64,000 nucleotides of DNA from Tupaia tana (GCA_026018925.1 JAKSZU010000005.1:25546779-25610778), one strand, 5' to 3'; positions 22,034 to 33,223 are shown, counted from the first letter of the stretch. Program-made: numbers and translations. The notes: generated from the letters alone by a model not told the origin.

Positions 22034-25000
22034 GAGTTACACTTCCTGTGTCACTCTATCTCTTCCCAGTATTTAGTGAAAAACAAACACTGTTTGAAAA
22101 TCCTGTCTCAGCCATGTATGAAGGTTTTAGGCTTTAATATTAAAGTGAGAAAAACCCATCCATGAATCTAGCAATTTCCTCAAGAGCTAAAAATCCTAAA
22201 GGTTCTAAGTTTTATTTTAATAATGGAGATAGCTATTCTCAGCAGAATGTTATAGACAAATCCATTCTCCTTGATTCTGCAAATATTTCCTGAGTATTTA
22301 CTACCTGCTATGAAATGTCTGTATCATAATCTGTACCTTTAGGGTGCCAATCACCATAGAAAGATGGTGTGGAAGGGGCAGAACATTTAGATGACTTACT
22401 GTAATTGATTGTGTGCCAAGTGATGAAAAGAAAGCAATGAATGCTCTCAGTAATTACAGTAAGGAGGGATCAGTATAGGCAAGAAGGGCTGAAAGCTTCA
22501 AGGATAAAGGCAGACAAACTGAAGAAGAAGATCAGGACAAGTTGGAATGTAGGAAGAAGTTATTGGCAGGGAAGCAAGAAGACTGCTATGTCTCACTCTT
22601 CTATTAGCCTGTACGTTCCATGAGGACTGGACAGCATTTTGCTCTTAAACAACTATTCCCAAAAGTACTGAAGGGAGTACTTTACCAGGAAAACTAAAGA
22701 GAGAAAGGCAGAAATAAGAGAACAAAAAACGATCAAGAAAATAGCTAACACAATGGCAGGAACAAGTCTGGAAATATCAATAACAACACTGATAGTTAAT
22801 GAATTAAATTCCCCAATCAAAAGAAACAAACTGGCTGACCTGATTTAAAATATATATACATACACACACACACACATAGAAACCCTCTATCTGTTGCCTA
22901 CAAGAAACAGACTTCATGGATAAAGACATAGATATACTAAAAGTGAAGGGCTGAAAATAGGTATTCCATGCAAACAGAAAACAAAAAAGGGCTGGAGTCA
23001 CGAAACTGATTTCAGACAAAATAGGCTTTAAGACAAAAACTGTAAGAAGAGATAAAGAAGGGCATTATATAGTACTAAAAGGGCTAATTCATCAAGAAGA
23101 TATAACAATTACAATTATCTATGCATACAACTCAGGAGAACCCAAATACATGAAGGAAAGACCGCTAGATCTAAAAGAACGTGGACTGCAACACATTAAT
23201 TGTTGGGATCTCAACACCCCACTCTCTTCTTTGGACAGATCATCTGGACAAAAAATAAGCAGAAATACGGGATCTAAATGATACCACGCATCAAATGAAC
23301 TAGACAGACATCTATAAAACCTTTCACTCAAAACCCATGAAATATACATTTTTCTCACCCCCTATGGAAACTTTTTGAAGACTGACCACATGACAGGGCA
23401 TAAAACAAGTCTTTATAGATTCAAAGGCATAGAAACTATATCCAGCATCTTCTCTGACCACAATGGAATTAAACTTGTATTAATTTCAGGGAAAAAAACT
23501 CAAAAATACACGAACATATGGGAACTAAACAACCTACTCCTGAACAACTTCACAATCACTTAAGAAATTAACAATGAAATCAAAAGATTCACTGAAACTA
23601 ATGATAATAAGTACACAAGTTTCCATAACTTACGGAACACAGCAAAAGTAGTCATAAGAGGAAAGTTCACTAAATTAGTGTGCATAAGAAAAGAATGGGA
23701 AGGTGTCAAATAGACAAGATAACACACCTCAGGGAACTGGAAAAAAAAAATGCCAGGAGAAATAAATGATAAAGATCTGAGCAGAAATAAACAAAATAGA
23801 GAATAAATGAATGATTTGAAAAATAAATGAAACCCAAAGTTGGTTCTTTGAGAAGATAAAATTGATACACCATTAGCTAGACTAATTAAGAAGAGAGAAA
23901 GGAATCAGAAAAATCAGATTCACAAAGAAGCAGGGAATTTACAACAGATGTAACAAAAATACAAAACATCATTAGAGAATACTATAAGAGACTATACACC
24001 AACAAATAATACCTGGATGAGATGGACAAATTCCGGGACACATGTAATCTACCAAGACTGAATCAGGAAGACGCAGAAAGCCTGAGTAGACCCATAACAA
24101 GAAATAAGATAGAATCTGTAATAAGTAAACTCCCAAGAAATAAAAGCCCAGATCCAGATGGCTTTACTTCTGAATTTTACAAAACTTTTAACAAAGAGTT
24201 AACCCCCATTCTATGTAAACTATTTCTAATGATTCAAAAGGAAGAAACCTTCCCAAATTCATTTTATGAAGCCTCCATCACCCTCATCCCCAAAACAGAC
24301 AAGGACATAACAAAAAAAGAAAACTATAGACCAATATCTCTGATGAATATAGATGGAAAAATTTTCAAAAAGATACTAGCAAATCGTATCCAAAGACACA
24401 TGAAAAAAAATTATACAACCATGACCAGGTAGGTTTTATTCCAAGGATATAAGGGTGGTTCAGCATACGCAAAACCATACGCATACACCATATTAACATA
24501 AAGAAAGATAAAAACCATATGACTGTATCGATTGAGGCTGAAAAAGCATTTAATAAAATACAACATCCCTTCATGATTAAGACTCTCAACAAATTGGCAT
24601 AGAAGGGACATTTCTCAACACAATAAAAGCTATTTATAAAAAACGTATAACCAATATCATACCAAATGGAGAAAAGCTGAAAGTGTTTCCACTAAAAACT
24701 GGAACAAGAAAAGGCTGCCCACTTTCTCCACTTCTTTTAAATACAGTACTGGAAGTCCCAGCCAATGCAATTAGAAAATAAAATGAAAGGGAAAGAAGAA
24801 GTGAAGTGCATCTATTTGCAGATGGCATGATTATATACATGAAAAACCCAAAAGAATCCATTAAAAAAAACCTCCTGGGAAGTGATAAATGAATACAGTA
24901 AAGTATACGGATACAAAATCACAAAATATAAATACAAAATACAAAAATCTATCTATATACCAACAATGAGCAAACTGAGGTAGAACTGAAAAGCAATCCC

Positions 25001-25263
25001 ATTTACAATAACCAGAAAACGTATAAGATATTTAGGAATAAACCTAACCAAAGAAGTCCAAGACTTCTACAAGGAAAACAACGAAAATCTAAAAAAAGAA
25101 ATAGAATATGACACAAAAAAGTAGAAGAACATCCCATGTTCCTGGATTAGAAGAATTAATTTAATCAAATGGCCAGTTCTACCCAAACCAATCTACATAT
25201 TTAACGCAATCCCAATCAAATTACCATAGACATTTTTCATAGATTTAGAAAAAACAACCATAG

Positions 25264-25531
25264 GGGGCCACAAGATGGCATAATGGTTATGTTGCTGGAT
25301 TCCCACATGGACAACTGTGGATCAAGTCCCAGACCTGGAGGCTTGAAACTCATGCTGGGCGCATGTGCATGAATGCTTAAAATCCCAAGAGGAGAATGGA
25401 GAAAGGATTGTGGCATGGCTATTTCTCAGGGGGTGATTTCTTATTTTCTATCTTTCTGTCTCTGTCTCTGTTGAGTACTTGAGCCCTATAGCAAAAATCT
25501 CTCTAAAAAAGAAAGAAAGAAAAGGAAAAAA
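25264..25531 (+). repeat. tRNA-derived SINE nested in L1
   Basis: The head GGGGGCCACAAGATGGCATA is followed by the full body and a GAAA-rich poly(A) tail. The flanking CATAG may be a short duplication. It post-dates the L1. Confidence 0.88.
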
Positions 25532-26221
25532 AAAAAAAAAACATAGAATTTGTCTGTAATCATAAAAGACCCCATACAGCAAAAGCAATTCTGCACAAGA
25601 AGAGTGGAGTAGGGGCATCTCACTCTCTGACTCCAAAATATATTACAAAGTTGTGAAGATCAAAACAGCATGGTACTGGCACAAAAACAGGCATGTGGAA
25701 CAATGGAATAGAAAAGAGATCCCCAAAATAAATCCTTAAATGTATAGTCAATTGATTTTTGACAAAGGACACCAGTCAATCCAATAGGGAAAAGAAAACC
25801 TTTTTAGCAAATGGCACTGGAAAAACTGGATATCCACCTGCAGAAAAATGAAACTGGACCCCATCTCTTACCATTAACAAAAATCAACTCAAAATTGATC
25901 TAAACCTAAGACCTCAAACTACGAAACTACTGGTGGAAAATACAGGTGAAACTCTTAGAAACACAGGAGTGGGCAAAGACTTCTTGAACAAGACCCTCAA
26001 AGTACTGGCAATAATCTCCAAAACAGTGGGATTACATTAGATTAAAAAGCTTCTGCACAGCATAAGAAATAATAATTAGAGTAAATCAACAACTCTGGAA
26101 TGGGAGTGATAACCAGGAGATACAGGGAACTCAAATAATTCACCTGTTTGAGTTCAAATGTCCATGAACAGATGAATGGATTAAAAAAGTGTGGAAGATA
26201 TACACTATAGAATACTACTCA

Positions 26222-26228
26222 GCCATAA

Positions 26229-26266
<38 letters not shown>
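26222..26266 (+). repeat. (GA)n microsatellite at an L1 A-tail
   Basis: A GA expansion follows the A-run of the L1 'CAGCCATAAAA' segment. Confidence 0.95.
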
Positions 26267-26269
<3 letters not shown>

Positions 26270-26311
26270 CAGACAGACCCTGGCATTTGACAGAAAGTAG
26301 ACAAATACAGG

Positions 26312-26560
26312 GATCGGTAGACAGTGTAATGGTTACATTGCTGGATTCCCACATGGTCAACCATGTTTGAGTCCCACACCAGTGGCTTAAAACTCATCCT
26401 GGGCATGTGTGTATGTGTGCCCAAAATCCTGAGTGAAGAAGGGATTGCAGTGTGGCCATCACCCCTGGAGGATGAATTCTTGCTTTCTGTCGCTCTGGTG
26501 AGTGCACATGCCCAATAGCAAAAATCACTCTTAAAACAAAAGACAATGGAAAAATATGGA
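26312..26560 (+). repeat. tRNA-derived SINE nested in L1
   Basis: It starts GGGATCGGTAGACAGTGTAA and ends CCCAATAGCAAAAATCACTC. L1 sequence resumes after it (AATGGAAAAATATGG). Confidence 0.85.
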
Positions 26561-26884
26561 AGATTTACTGCTAAGTGAAACAAGCCAGACAAAGAAAGAG
26601 AAGCACTGTATATCCCCACTCAATACATACTAAGTGTAGCCGTTCTATGACAGAAACAAAATGATTGGAAGGTATAAAACTATGGATGATACTGGAAACA
26701 GCAGGAGAAGAGGGTGAGAGGGAGGGAATCAGGGGAAGAAGAAGCAAAGCATTTAAGAGATCCAAAATGGAAAGAAATCTGTTGATTATAATGTTTATGG
26801 TATGTCTTTGACTGGACTGATATACAGTGTGCTCATGATGCAGAAATTCATTTCGTATGCTGTAATGATACACAGTGATTAAAT

Positions 26885-26995
26885 GAATATATGTATATAT
26901 GTATGTGTGTGTATATATACATACATATATATATATATATATACACACACATATACACACAAACATATATACATACATACACACACAAACAAAAA
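26885..26995 (+). repeat. (TA)n/(CA)n compound microsatellite
   Basis: Alternating ATGT, TA and CA runs lie immediately past the L1 3' end. They probably grew from its A-rich tail. Confidence 0.95.
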
Positions 26996-27079
26996 AAAGG
27001 CAAAAAACAAAACAAAACAAAAACAACTATTTCCAACATCCCCAGCAATAACTAGAACATTGTAAGAAATGAGCAAACT

Positions 27080-27275
27080 GGGGCCAACAGATGACATGGT
27101 GGTTAAGGCGCTAGACTCCCATGTAGCTGACTGCAGTACAAGTCGCAGACCTGGAGGCTTGCTTTCTCACTTTCCTTCTCTTTCTCTCTGTCTCTCTCTT
27201 GTGAGCACAGGTGACCTATAGCAAATTAAAAAAAACAATAACAACAAATTAAATAATTTTTTTAAAAAAGAAATG
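27080..27275 (+). repeat. tRNA-derived SINE, short form with long-form tail
   Basis: The head is followed directly by GCTTGCTTTCTCACTTTCC, then GTGAGCACAGGTGACCTATA. The central block is absent but the tail is of the long type, as in the copy at 7124. Confidence 0.88.
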
Positions 27276-27700
27276 AACCAACTAGTATGCCTCAAGCAAA
27301 AGAAAGAGTAAAAATTAAAAGACAGGCTATTTAAAAGATGATGGAGGACCTTCATGATTAGATTAATCAGTCTGGACTTGACCCTGCAGTTGAATCTTTG
27401 CAAGAAAAGCAGGATTACAGATATATGAACCTGGCAGTGATCGTGCTGGGTTTAGAGAGAAAAGTTGGAGGGGAGGCAGGGCTATTCCAGAGCTATTCTA
27501 CTAAATCAGACGTGAGGCAGTGACGGTGTAGACCAGAGGTTGCAGAGAAAATGGAAGGACAGTGTAAATACCAACAGATCATGCTGAAGGAATGAACAAC
27601 AAATTGACGAAGGGATGAATCATTGTGTTTGGGTTCCTAGGATATACTTTTTTCTTGTTCACAAATATTTATTCTCTCTCCTTCTAGACGTTATCCTTTT

Positions 27701-28061
27701 TTTTTTTTCTTTTTTTGAGAGGTTTTCGCTATAGGGCGCGTGCGCTCGCCAGACAGACAGAGAGAGACATAGAGACAGAAAGCGAGAAATCACCCCCCAG
27801 GGGGGATGGTCACGCCGCAATCCCTTCTCCTCCATTCTCCTCTCGGGATCTTGGGCACGCACGCACACGTGCCCGGCGTGAGTTTAAGCCGCCGGGTCCG
27901 GGATTCGAACTGCAGTTGACTACGTGGGAGTCCAGCGACATAGCCATTACGCTAACTGCTGGTCCCCCGGCGTGAGTTTTAAGCCACCGGGTCCGGGACG
28001 CGAACCATGGTCGACTACGTGGGAGTCCAGCGACATAGCCATTACTCTAACTGCTGGTTCC
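27701..28061 (-). repeat. tRNA-derived SINE with doubled head
   Basis: A full long-form copy (27701-27966) is followed by a second head of about 95 bp (27967-28061) in the same orientation. One duplication, CTAGACGTTATCCTTTT, brackets the whole unit (27684-27700 and 28062-28078). Read in the element's own direction, the order is extra head, about 23 bp of body cut at ACGCCGG, then a complete SINE. Both heads keep good B boxes. Confidence 0.93.
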
Positions 28062-28265
28062 CTAGACGTTATCCTTTTAAAAGTTTCAGTTATCATCCTA
28101 CTTACATGATTTAAATGTCCAGGCAATATTCACATGAATTCAGAACTCAGTAGAATTCTTACCAACCCCATCCCTTCAGTCTCAACATGGCTGCTAATAA
28201 ACTATTTTATCTCACACTAGTTGTTCATTTTGGGAGTATCTATTTCTTCTTAAAGATTATCTTCT

Positions 28266-28532
28266 TTTTTTTTTTTTTTTTTTGAGAGGTTTTTGCTATA
28301 AGGCTCGTGCGCTCGCCAGACAGACAGAGAGAGACAGAGAGACAGAAAGCGAGAAATCACCCCCAGTGGGTATGGCCACGCCGCAATCCCTTCTCCTCCA
28401 TTCTCCTCTCAGGATCTTGGGCACACATGCACACGTGCCCGGCGTGAGTTTAAGCCACCGGGTCCGGGACATGAACCGCGGTCAACTACATTGGAGTCCA
28501 GCGACATAGCCATTACGCTAACTGCTGGTCCC
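28266..28532 (-). repeat. tRNA-derived SINE, long form, young
   Basis: It has perfect 16 bp duplications TTAAAGATTATCTTCT (28250-28265 and 28533-28548). The C/G palindrome block is shortened to CCCCCAGTGGG. Confidence 0.94.
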
Positions 28533-28561
28533 TTAAAGATTATCTTCTGAAAAGGAAGATA

Positions 28562-28631
28562 TTAGGTTGTTAGAAAAGTCATGACATAATTTTCTATGCA
28601 AAAGTGTGTCTAAACGTTCCTGACAACCCAA
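28562..28631. repeat. Mariner-type MITE (family 1)
   Basis: It is a 70 bp imperfect palindrome, TTAGGTTGTTAGAAAAGTCA to CCTGACAACCCAA, with TA on each side. TA duplication is the mariner signature. Confidence 0.88.
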
Positions 28632-28683
28632 TAGTAAAGGTAGTGTAGGGTTACTGAAAACTTAGAGTAAGAATGTTTGCTGA

Positions 28684-28941
28684 GGGACCAGCAGTTGGCG
28701 TAATGGCTATGTCGCTGGACTCCCATGTCGTTGACCGTGGTTCAAGTTCTGGATCTGGTGGCTTAAACTCACACCAGGTGCGTGTGTGTGCGTGCCCAAG
28801 ATCCCGAGAGGAGAATGGAGGAGAAGAGAGTGTGGTGTGGCCATACCCCTGGGGGGTGATTTCTCACTTTCTGTCTCTCTGTCTCTCTCTGTCTTTCTGG
28901 CGAGTGCATGCACCCTATAGCAAAAACCTCTTAAAAAGAAA
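28684..28941 (+). repeat. tRNA-derived SINE, long form
   Basis: The 16 bp duplication is AAGAATGTTTGCTGAG (28669-28684 and 28942-28957), sharing one G with the element. With the opposite-strand copy at 28266 it makes an inverted pair. Confidence 0.94.
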
Positions 28942-29325
28942 AAGAATGTTTGCTGAGAAGAATGCATTAAGAAGTCAGTAAGAGATGACTGCTAAATTTC
29001 TGAAGTCTATCTTAAATTCTTTGGCATCAATCACAAGGCTAGGGCTACGTGGTTCTGTCTTATCTAGATTTTAGCAGCGCAAACAGGCAAAGCAGACATA
29101 AAGGTGGATGGGAAAAGGAGGTAAGGGATACAGTATGAAGTAAGAGAATTTCAGCATGAATGATGGTGGCCCTAGAATAAGCCAGTCTGGAGTCTCTGCC
29201 AGGAAAAGCGTCACTAGCCCAGGGAGCCCAGCTCCATGTACTGAGCCACATGAAGAACTGGAAACTAAGGGTAGGAGAAAAAAGTACCTCCCATGGACAA
29301 GGGGACTTCCCAAAGCTCATGGTAG

Positions 29326-29572
29326 GGCAGCCCAAGAGCACAGTTGTTAAGCACTGTGTGAAGGGAGCCAGATCCCACAGGGCCACATGGTTCAAACTCT
29401 TGCCCTGTGTCTTGAAACACATAACGAGTACATGTATGTGTGCCCAAGATCTTGACAAGGAGGAGGAATGGAGAAAAAAAGACTGCTGCGTGATCGGGTC
29501 CCATGGGGGGTGTGTGGACTGTTCTCTCATTCTCAGGTGTTCTCAAACATCCTCTGGCATTAAGAAAAAGAA
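29326..29572 (+). repeat. tRNA-derived SINE, old subfamily
   Basis: The head GGGCAGCCCAAGAGCACAGT is followed by TTGAAACACATAACGAG and CCATGGGGGGTGTG. It is an older variant with 'GGATCCCACA' after the A box. Confidence 0.75.
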
Positions 29573-29573
29573 A

Positions 29574-29612
29574 TAGTTCATGGGAAAATGGAATTAAAGA
29601 ATGAGCTTATGG
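29574..29612 (+). repeat. irritans-mariner-like MITE fragment (family 2)
   Basis: AGTTCATGGGAAAATGGAAT and TAAAGAATGAGCTTATG match the left part of the 9203 copy. Confidence 0.55.
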
Positions 29613-29845
29613 GCTCAATCCATAAACTGGAAGATAAGGGAGCTGGATCCCGTAAGGCCAACTGTGGTTAGAATCCTGGCTCTGGTGGCTTGAAAAACAT
29701 TCTAGGCATGTATGCACGCATACTCAGAATCCCAACAAAACGGTGAAATGGAGAAGGTAGGACTGTGGTGTGACCACTCCCCATGGGGAGGTGGTACTTT
29801 CTACTTCTCCCTCTTGTAAATATACTCTTTCTATACTTCAGCTTC
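29612..29845 (+). repeat. tRNA-derived SINE, old subfamily
   Basis: The old head with GGATCCCGTAAGGCCAACTG is followed by CCCCATGGGGAGGTGG. The tail is degraded. Confidence 0.7.
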
Positions 29846-29918
29846 TGTAACACCACAATGTTCTGTTTTAAAATGATGACTAGAAAGTTACCAGGTAACA
29901 GAATAATAAAGCAGATAC

Positions 29919-30118
29919 CTGAAGAATCTGGTCTCCGGCAAGGAGTCTGCCATCTCTGGCAATGATCCCATCCCGATAGACTTCCTGGATGACAATGTTA
30001 ATCAGCGGTGTTTCGTTGCCACCCACAATGCTGATCCCTAACTGAATGTAAGGGTTGGACCGGTGAATTTCAATGGTGGTTATTTCTCCTTCCGGTAAAC
30101 TCAGTGGCTGTTGTGGGG
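29919..30118 (-). CDS. LNX2: LNX2 exon 4 (PDZ1 core)
   Basis: This 200 bp exon completes codon 219 and encodes residues up to 285. PDZ1 starts near 230 (E-I-T-T-I-E-I-H-R). Its ligand loop is Q-L-G-I-S-I-V-G-G, followed by [13 protein letters not shown] and [15 protein letters not shown]. The acceptor is TTTTGTGCTTGGCAG|CC and the donor CAG|GTATCT. The apparent methionine and hydrophobic lead of the longer open frame are intron sequence. Confidence 0.97.
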
Positions 30119-31258
30119 CTGCCAAGCACAAAATGAGAGAGAAATAATAGATGACAAGAAAAAGTTCCACATTTAACTTCAGGTAAATAAGTCATCACAC
30201 ATTAACAGATGATTAATCATTAAGCAATACCACTGGCTAAGAAACAGAATAACAAGAACATCCGTAAGTTAAGAGCAATGAAAAATTCTCTTTCAAAGGT
30301 GATCAGTAAAAATCCAATGAATATCCACTATGTATCAGATCATTAGGGATGACATAGTGATCTAAGAAATATTAAAAGAAAGTCATTTTGTCCTAACCAA
30401 TGAGAGAAAGTTTAGACCAGAAAATAACTGTAAATAATGCAAGACGATATCACAACACTAACTTGGTGTGCATAAACGCTGTTAAGTGTTGCAGGAGCAG
30501 CTACGTTAGCTCCTAAGAAGACGTAGGTCTTGAACTGAGCCTTAGGTTCATGCAAAGGGTTGTAACTATGGCAAGGAAAATGTGAATTTATAGAATTTAG
30601 TAAAAAAAAAAAAGTTATTTAAAAAAATAAGCATCTGGGGCCAGTACCAAGATAGGCCTAAAATCTACAAGTGCAGGTTTTCTGCTTATTTCCTAGTGGG
30701 TTGGAGCAGTGGCTGGTACCAGAGGTATGTCATGGCTAGAAGCACGTCTTGGAGTTGATGCACATCCTGCCTTTACTGGCTATGAGAGCTAGACCAATCT
30801 CTCAAGACTCAATTTTCTTACTTGTTAAGGAAAAAAAAATCTTATATTGATGTTCAAAGCATCTACTTAGTTAATACACGCGGAGTGCTCAGCACATGCC
30901 TGACAAAGAATGAACATTTCATCTGAGCTATTATTTTTGATTTTGTGGTTCTTGATGCTGATTTATGCTAAGCAAACAAATTTCTGAACACACAGACAAA
31001 CCATAAGAATCATGTGACTAGTAAGTGAGCTCACACAAATGATAATAGAAAAGGGATGGGGAAGGATCACCTTCCTGGGAGGGGGGAGGAGATCCACATT
31101 TTGTTTCAAAAGTCGAGAGTTGGAGACTGAAAAGGATGAATGATGTGGAATGTCAATTACCTCTCACTAAAATTATTTTAAGAGAAAAAAGTGCATGCTG
31201 GGAGAACAGCAGGAAGGAAATAGGTGAAACACAAAAGCAGGAAGAGAGCTGCACGTAC
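30119..31258 (-). other. LNX2: LNX2 intron 3
   Basis: This is the shortest intron (1.14 kb). A probable MIR occupies about 30745-30925, and an A-rich patch lies near 30602. It has no young SINE. Nothing else was recognised. Confidence 0.9.
30745..30925 (+). repeat. Probable MIR remnant
   Basis: 'ACTGGCTATGAGAGCTAGAC', 'CTCAATTTTCTTACTTGTTA' and 'GGAGTGCTCAGCACATGCCT' follow MIR order. Confidence 0.5.
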
Positions 31259-31506
31259 TGTCAGCTCCGGCATTTTCCTCAAAGGCAGGGTTGTCCAGGC
31301 CAGGCTCCTCCGTCCATGCAGGAAGAGAGGCTGAAGTCAAGCTCCGCTCGGCGGGCGCTGTGCCTGTCCCGGAACAGTCTGTTTCTGACGATAAAGTTCC
31401 TGGAGGATCTATCAGGGCAGGTCCGTTTTCATTCTCAATCTCTGCCTGCGTTTTACTAGCTTTCCTTCTCTCTAGGGCAACTCTCCGATGAGAAGCTCCG
31501 GGGCAT
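31259..31506 (-). CDS. LNX2: LNX2 exon 3 (linker with NPAF motif)
   Basis: This 248 bp exon encodes residues 136-218. It begins C-P-G-A-S-H-R-R-V after the second zinc-finger region. The following linker is Ser/Thr/Glu-rich and looks disordered. L-D-N-P-A-F-E-E (206-213) contains the NPxF/Y motif at the position where LNX1 carries the NPAY Numb-PTB-binding motif. Phe in place of Tyr is the LNX2 form. The acceptor is CTCTTTCTAG|ATG and the donor GACA|GTACGT. Phases 2 and 1 match the neighbours. Confidence 0.95.
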
Positions 31507-32658
31507 CTAGAAAGAGGATATCAGGTAGTTTCCACATATTTCCCTCCATAAAAGGATTTAAGTTTGTACCAGAACAAAAGAATACAATATCCTCTATGCA
31601 AAAAGAACCTAGAAGTACCCGCAGCACTGCATCACTCCGACTCTAATCTCCACTTGCATTAAGTTCTTACCACTCCACGCAGCAAATTAAAAACAAAGGA
31701 CAGTGGCATGAATGCTGGGTTGCTTTATATTTCTAAGAATCCTTTGGTACAAATCTGTATTTGGGTATATACTTACTAGCCACCAGAAAACACCCCAATA
31801 GTAGTCTCTGTACTGGAAGAATGATCCCGAAATCCTGATTATGTGGCCCTTCCTTTACAGGGTAAGTAGCTTAATCACAGCAGTAGAAACCAGCAGCCTC
31901 CTTTCACAAGGCAGGAATCTCAGTCGGCTCTACGCCACTGTACCCTTCTCGGCCTCATCGCACATTCTTTAATTAGTGGGTAGTCTTATATATTTGAAGC
32001 ACCTTGCAGGAAGGCACAGCAAAGAACAGAAATAAATTACTTGATGACGGACATGGGAGGAGATAAAAATATAACTCCTAGCTTGTAAAGCTAGAATTGC
32101 AATAGTGAAATTATAGATATGCTATGTAACCTGAGGAATGTACGCCAAGTGCTTGGGAAAGTTAGACAAGCATCGAGAAATAAAACTGTCACCTTGCTTG
32201 GTTTTACTTATTTCAGCAAATGAAAAGAGCAGACAGAGGCTTGTTTAAACACATAACCACAGAAACATTTAAGTAAAGGCTTAACAGAACAGATAACAGA
32301 AATGATGCCAAAGTGCCAGTCCCTTTCCACTGGACACCTAGACTGAACAAAGTGATTAATAATGCACAGGATGAAGAGTGGGACAGGGCAAGGGAACTGG
32401 GTAAGGAACACTAGGGCCTACCACCCCTCTCCAAGCACCACTTGCTTTCACTGGGCGGTAAACAGATACAGTAATGCTGAGTAGAGTAGGTGACCCTAGA
32501 TCATGCCTAGGGCTGCAGACCTTCATTATTTAAAAAAACCAAAGATCCAAATTTCTAACAAAATAAAGTGTAGGATTATATTCGATGAAAACTGAAAGTC
32601 ATCCTTTAAACTATAAAATCGATACATTTTCCCTCATGAACTAAAGATTTATTTTAAA

Positions 32659-32710
32659 CTAGTAAGAGCAGATACTACACTTGATCTTGGCTAAAAGGCT
32701 GAGAAGCAAT
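32659..32710 (-). pseudogene. Truncated U2 snRNA retropseudogene
   Basis: The minus strand reads ATTGCTTCTCAGCCTTTTAG, then CCAAGATCAAGTGTAGTATC, the 5' end of U2 snRNA, for about the first 52 bases. It stops after the branch-site recognition region (GTAGTA is present). There is no poly(A) tail. Perfect 14 bp duplications AGATTTATTTTAAA flank it (32645-32658 and 32714-32727). A few substitutions and the loss of about 70% of U2 rule out function. Confidence 0.95.
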
Positions 32711-32821
32711 GTGAGATTTATTTTAAATCCTGGATTTCAAGTTCTTGAAAAGAATTACTATAAAATTTCTTTATTTACTCTTCTTTCATTTATTTTCTCT
32801 ATACCTTATTAAGAAGGGTGG

Positions 32822-33036
32822 GGGCCAATTGGCCCAGTCACAGTGGCACAGTGGTGGTGCACTGCTCTGCAAAACTGGAAGCCATATGAAAGACCAGGAT
32901 TTGGTTCTCAGGTTGACCTCAGTATGCTAGGTGGACATACGCCCATGATCCAAGTTGGCTAGAAAAGTTTGTGGGAGGATTACAGCATGAAACCCTATTG
33001 AGGGTGTGTGTGTACATTTGTGTGTCTCAATAAATA
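32822..33036 (+). repeat. Second tRNA-like SINE family
   Basis: The left part has 'GTGGCACAGTGGTGGTGCAC' and 'GGAAGCCATATGAAAGACCA'. The right part has 'CCAAGTTGGCTAGAAAAGTT', 'ACAGCATGAAACCCTATTGA', TGTGTGTC and AATAAATAAA. The same order recurs at 43416 and, in part, at 33830 and 34890. It differs from the main SINE. Confidence 0.65.
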
Positions 33037-33050
33037 AACTAAAAAATGCT

Positions 33051-33223
33051 GGGGCTGGCAGGTGGCATGGTGGTTAAGGGTGACGGACTCCCTCATGGCA
33101 GACTGTGTTTGAGTCCTGGACCTGGTGGCTTGCTTTCTCTTTCTTTCTCTGTGTGTGCGTGCCTCTCTGGTCAAACTAAAATAAATAAAGTTAAATAAAA
33201 TAATTCTTTAAAAAAAAAAAAAA
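33051..33223 (+). repeat. tRNA-derived SINE, short form
   Basis: The duplication is AACTAAAAAATG (33037-33048 and 33224-33235). It inserted at the A-rich end of the preceding second-family SINE. It ends TGGTCAAACTAAAATAAATA. Confidence 0.92.

Larger units (their letters stand above)
22650..26880 (+). pseudogene. L1 LINE, 5'-truncated, decayed ORF2 and 3' end
   Basis: ORF2-like sequence starts near 22754 and continues through endonuclease words (DFNTPL-like near 23215) and the reverse-transcriptase region. The longest open part is 24022-24432 with F-T-S-E-F-Y-K-T-F and P-K-T-D-K-D. The catalytic loop reads F-A-D-G at 24815-24826, so the second aspartate is lost. Stops and frameshifts are spread throughout. 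Typical L1 end words follow (TACTACTCAGCCATAAAAAA). Two SINEs (25264-25531 and 26312-26560) are nested in it. It cannot encode active protein. Confidence 0.93.
18371..29918 (-). other. LNX2: LNX2 intron 4
   Basis: The intron is 11.5 kb. It holds a MIR, paired SINEs, two MITE families, a decayed 4 kb plus-strand L1 and, near exon 4, a dense block of SINEs (27.7-29.85 kb). The stretches 18760-19610, 20140-20680, 21330-21950 and 27276-27680 show no gene or repeat that I recognise. Confidence 0.9.

Noticed and set aside
24022..24432. Open frame of 136 codons resembling a reverse transcriptase
   Set aside because: It is the longest unbroken part of a decayed L1 ORF2, not a separate gene.
27715..27975. 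A recurring 'protein family' (R-A-R-A-L-A-R-Q-T-E-R-D style) in open frames across the window
   Set aside because: All copies sit inside minus-strand SINEs, or the reverse frame of plus-strand ones. They are translations of the repeat, with no start, splice or conservation signal.
32659..32710. Functional U2 snRNA gene
   Set aside because: Only the 5' third is present, with substitutions and flanking duplications; no snRNA promoter elements were seen.
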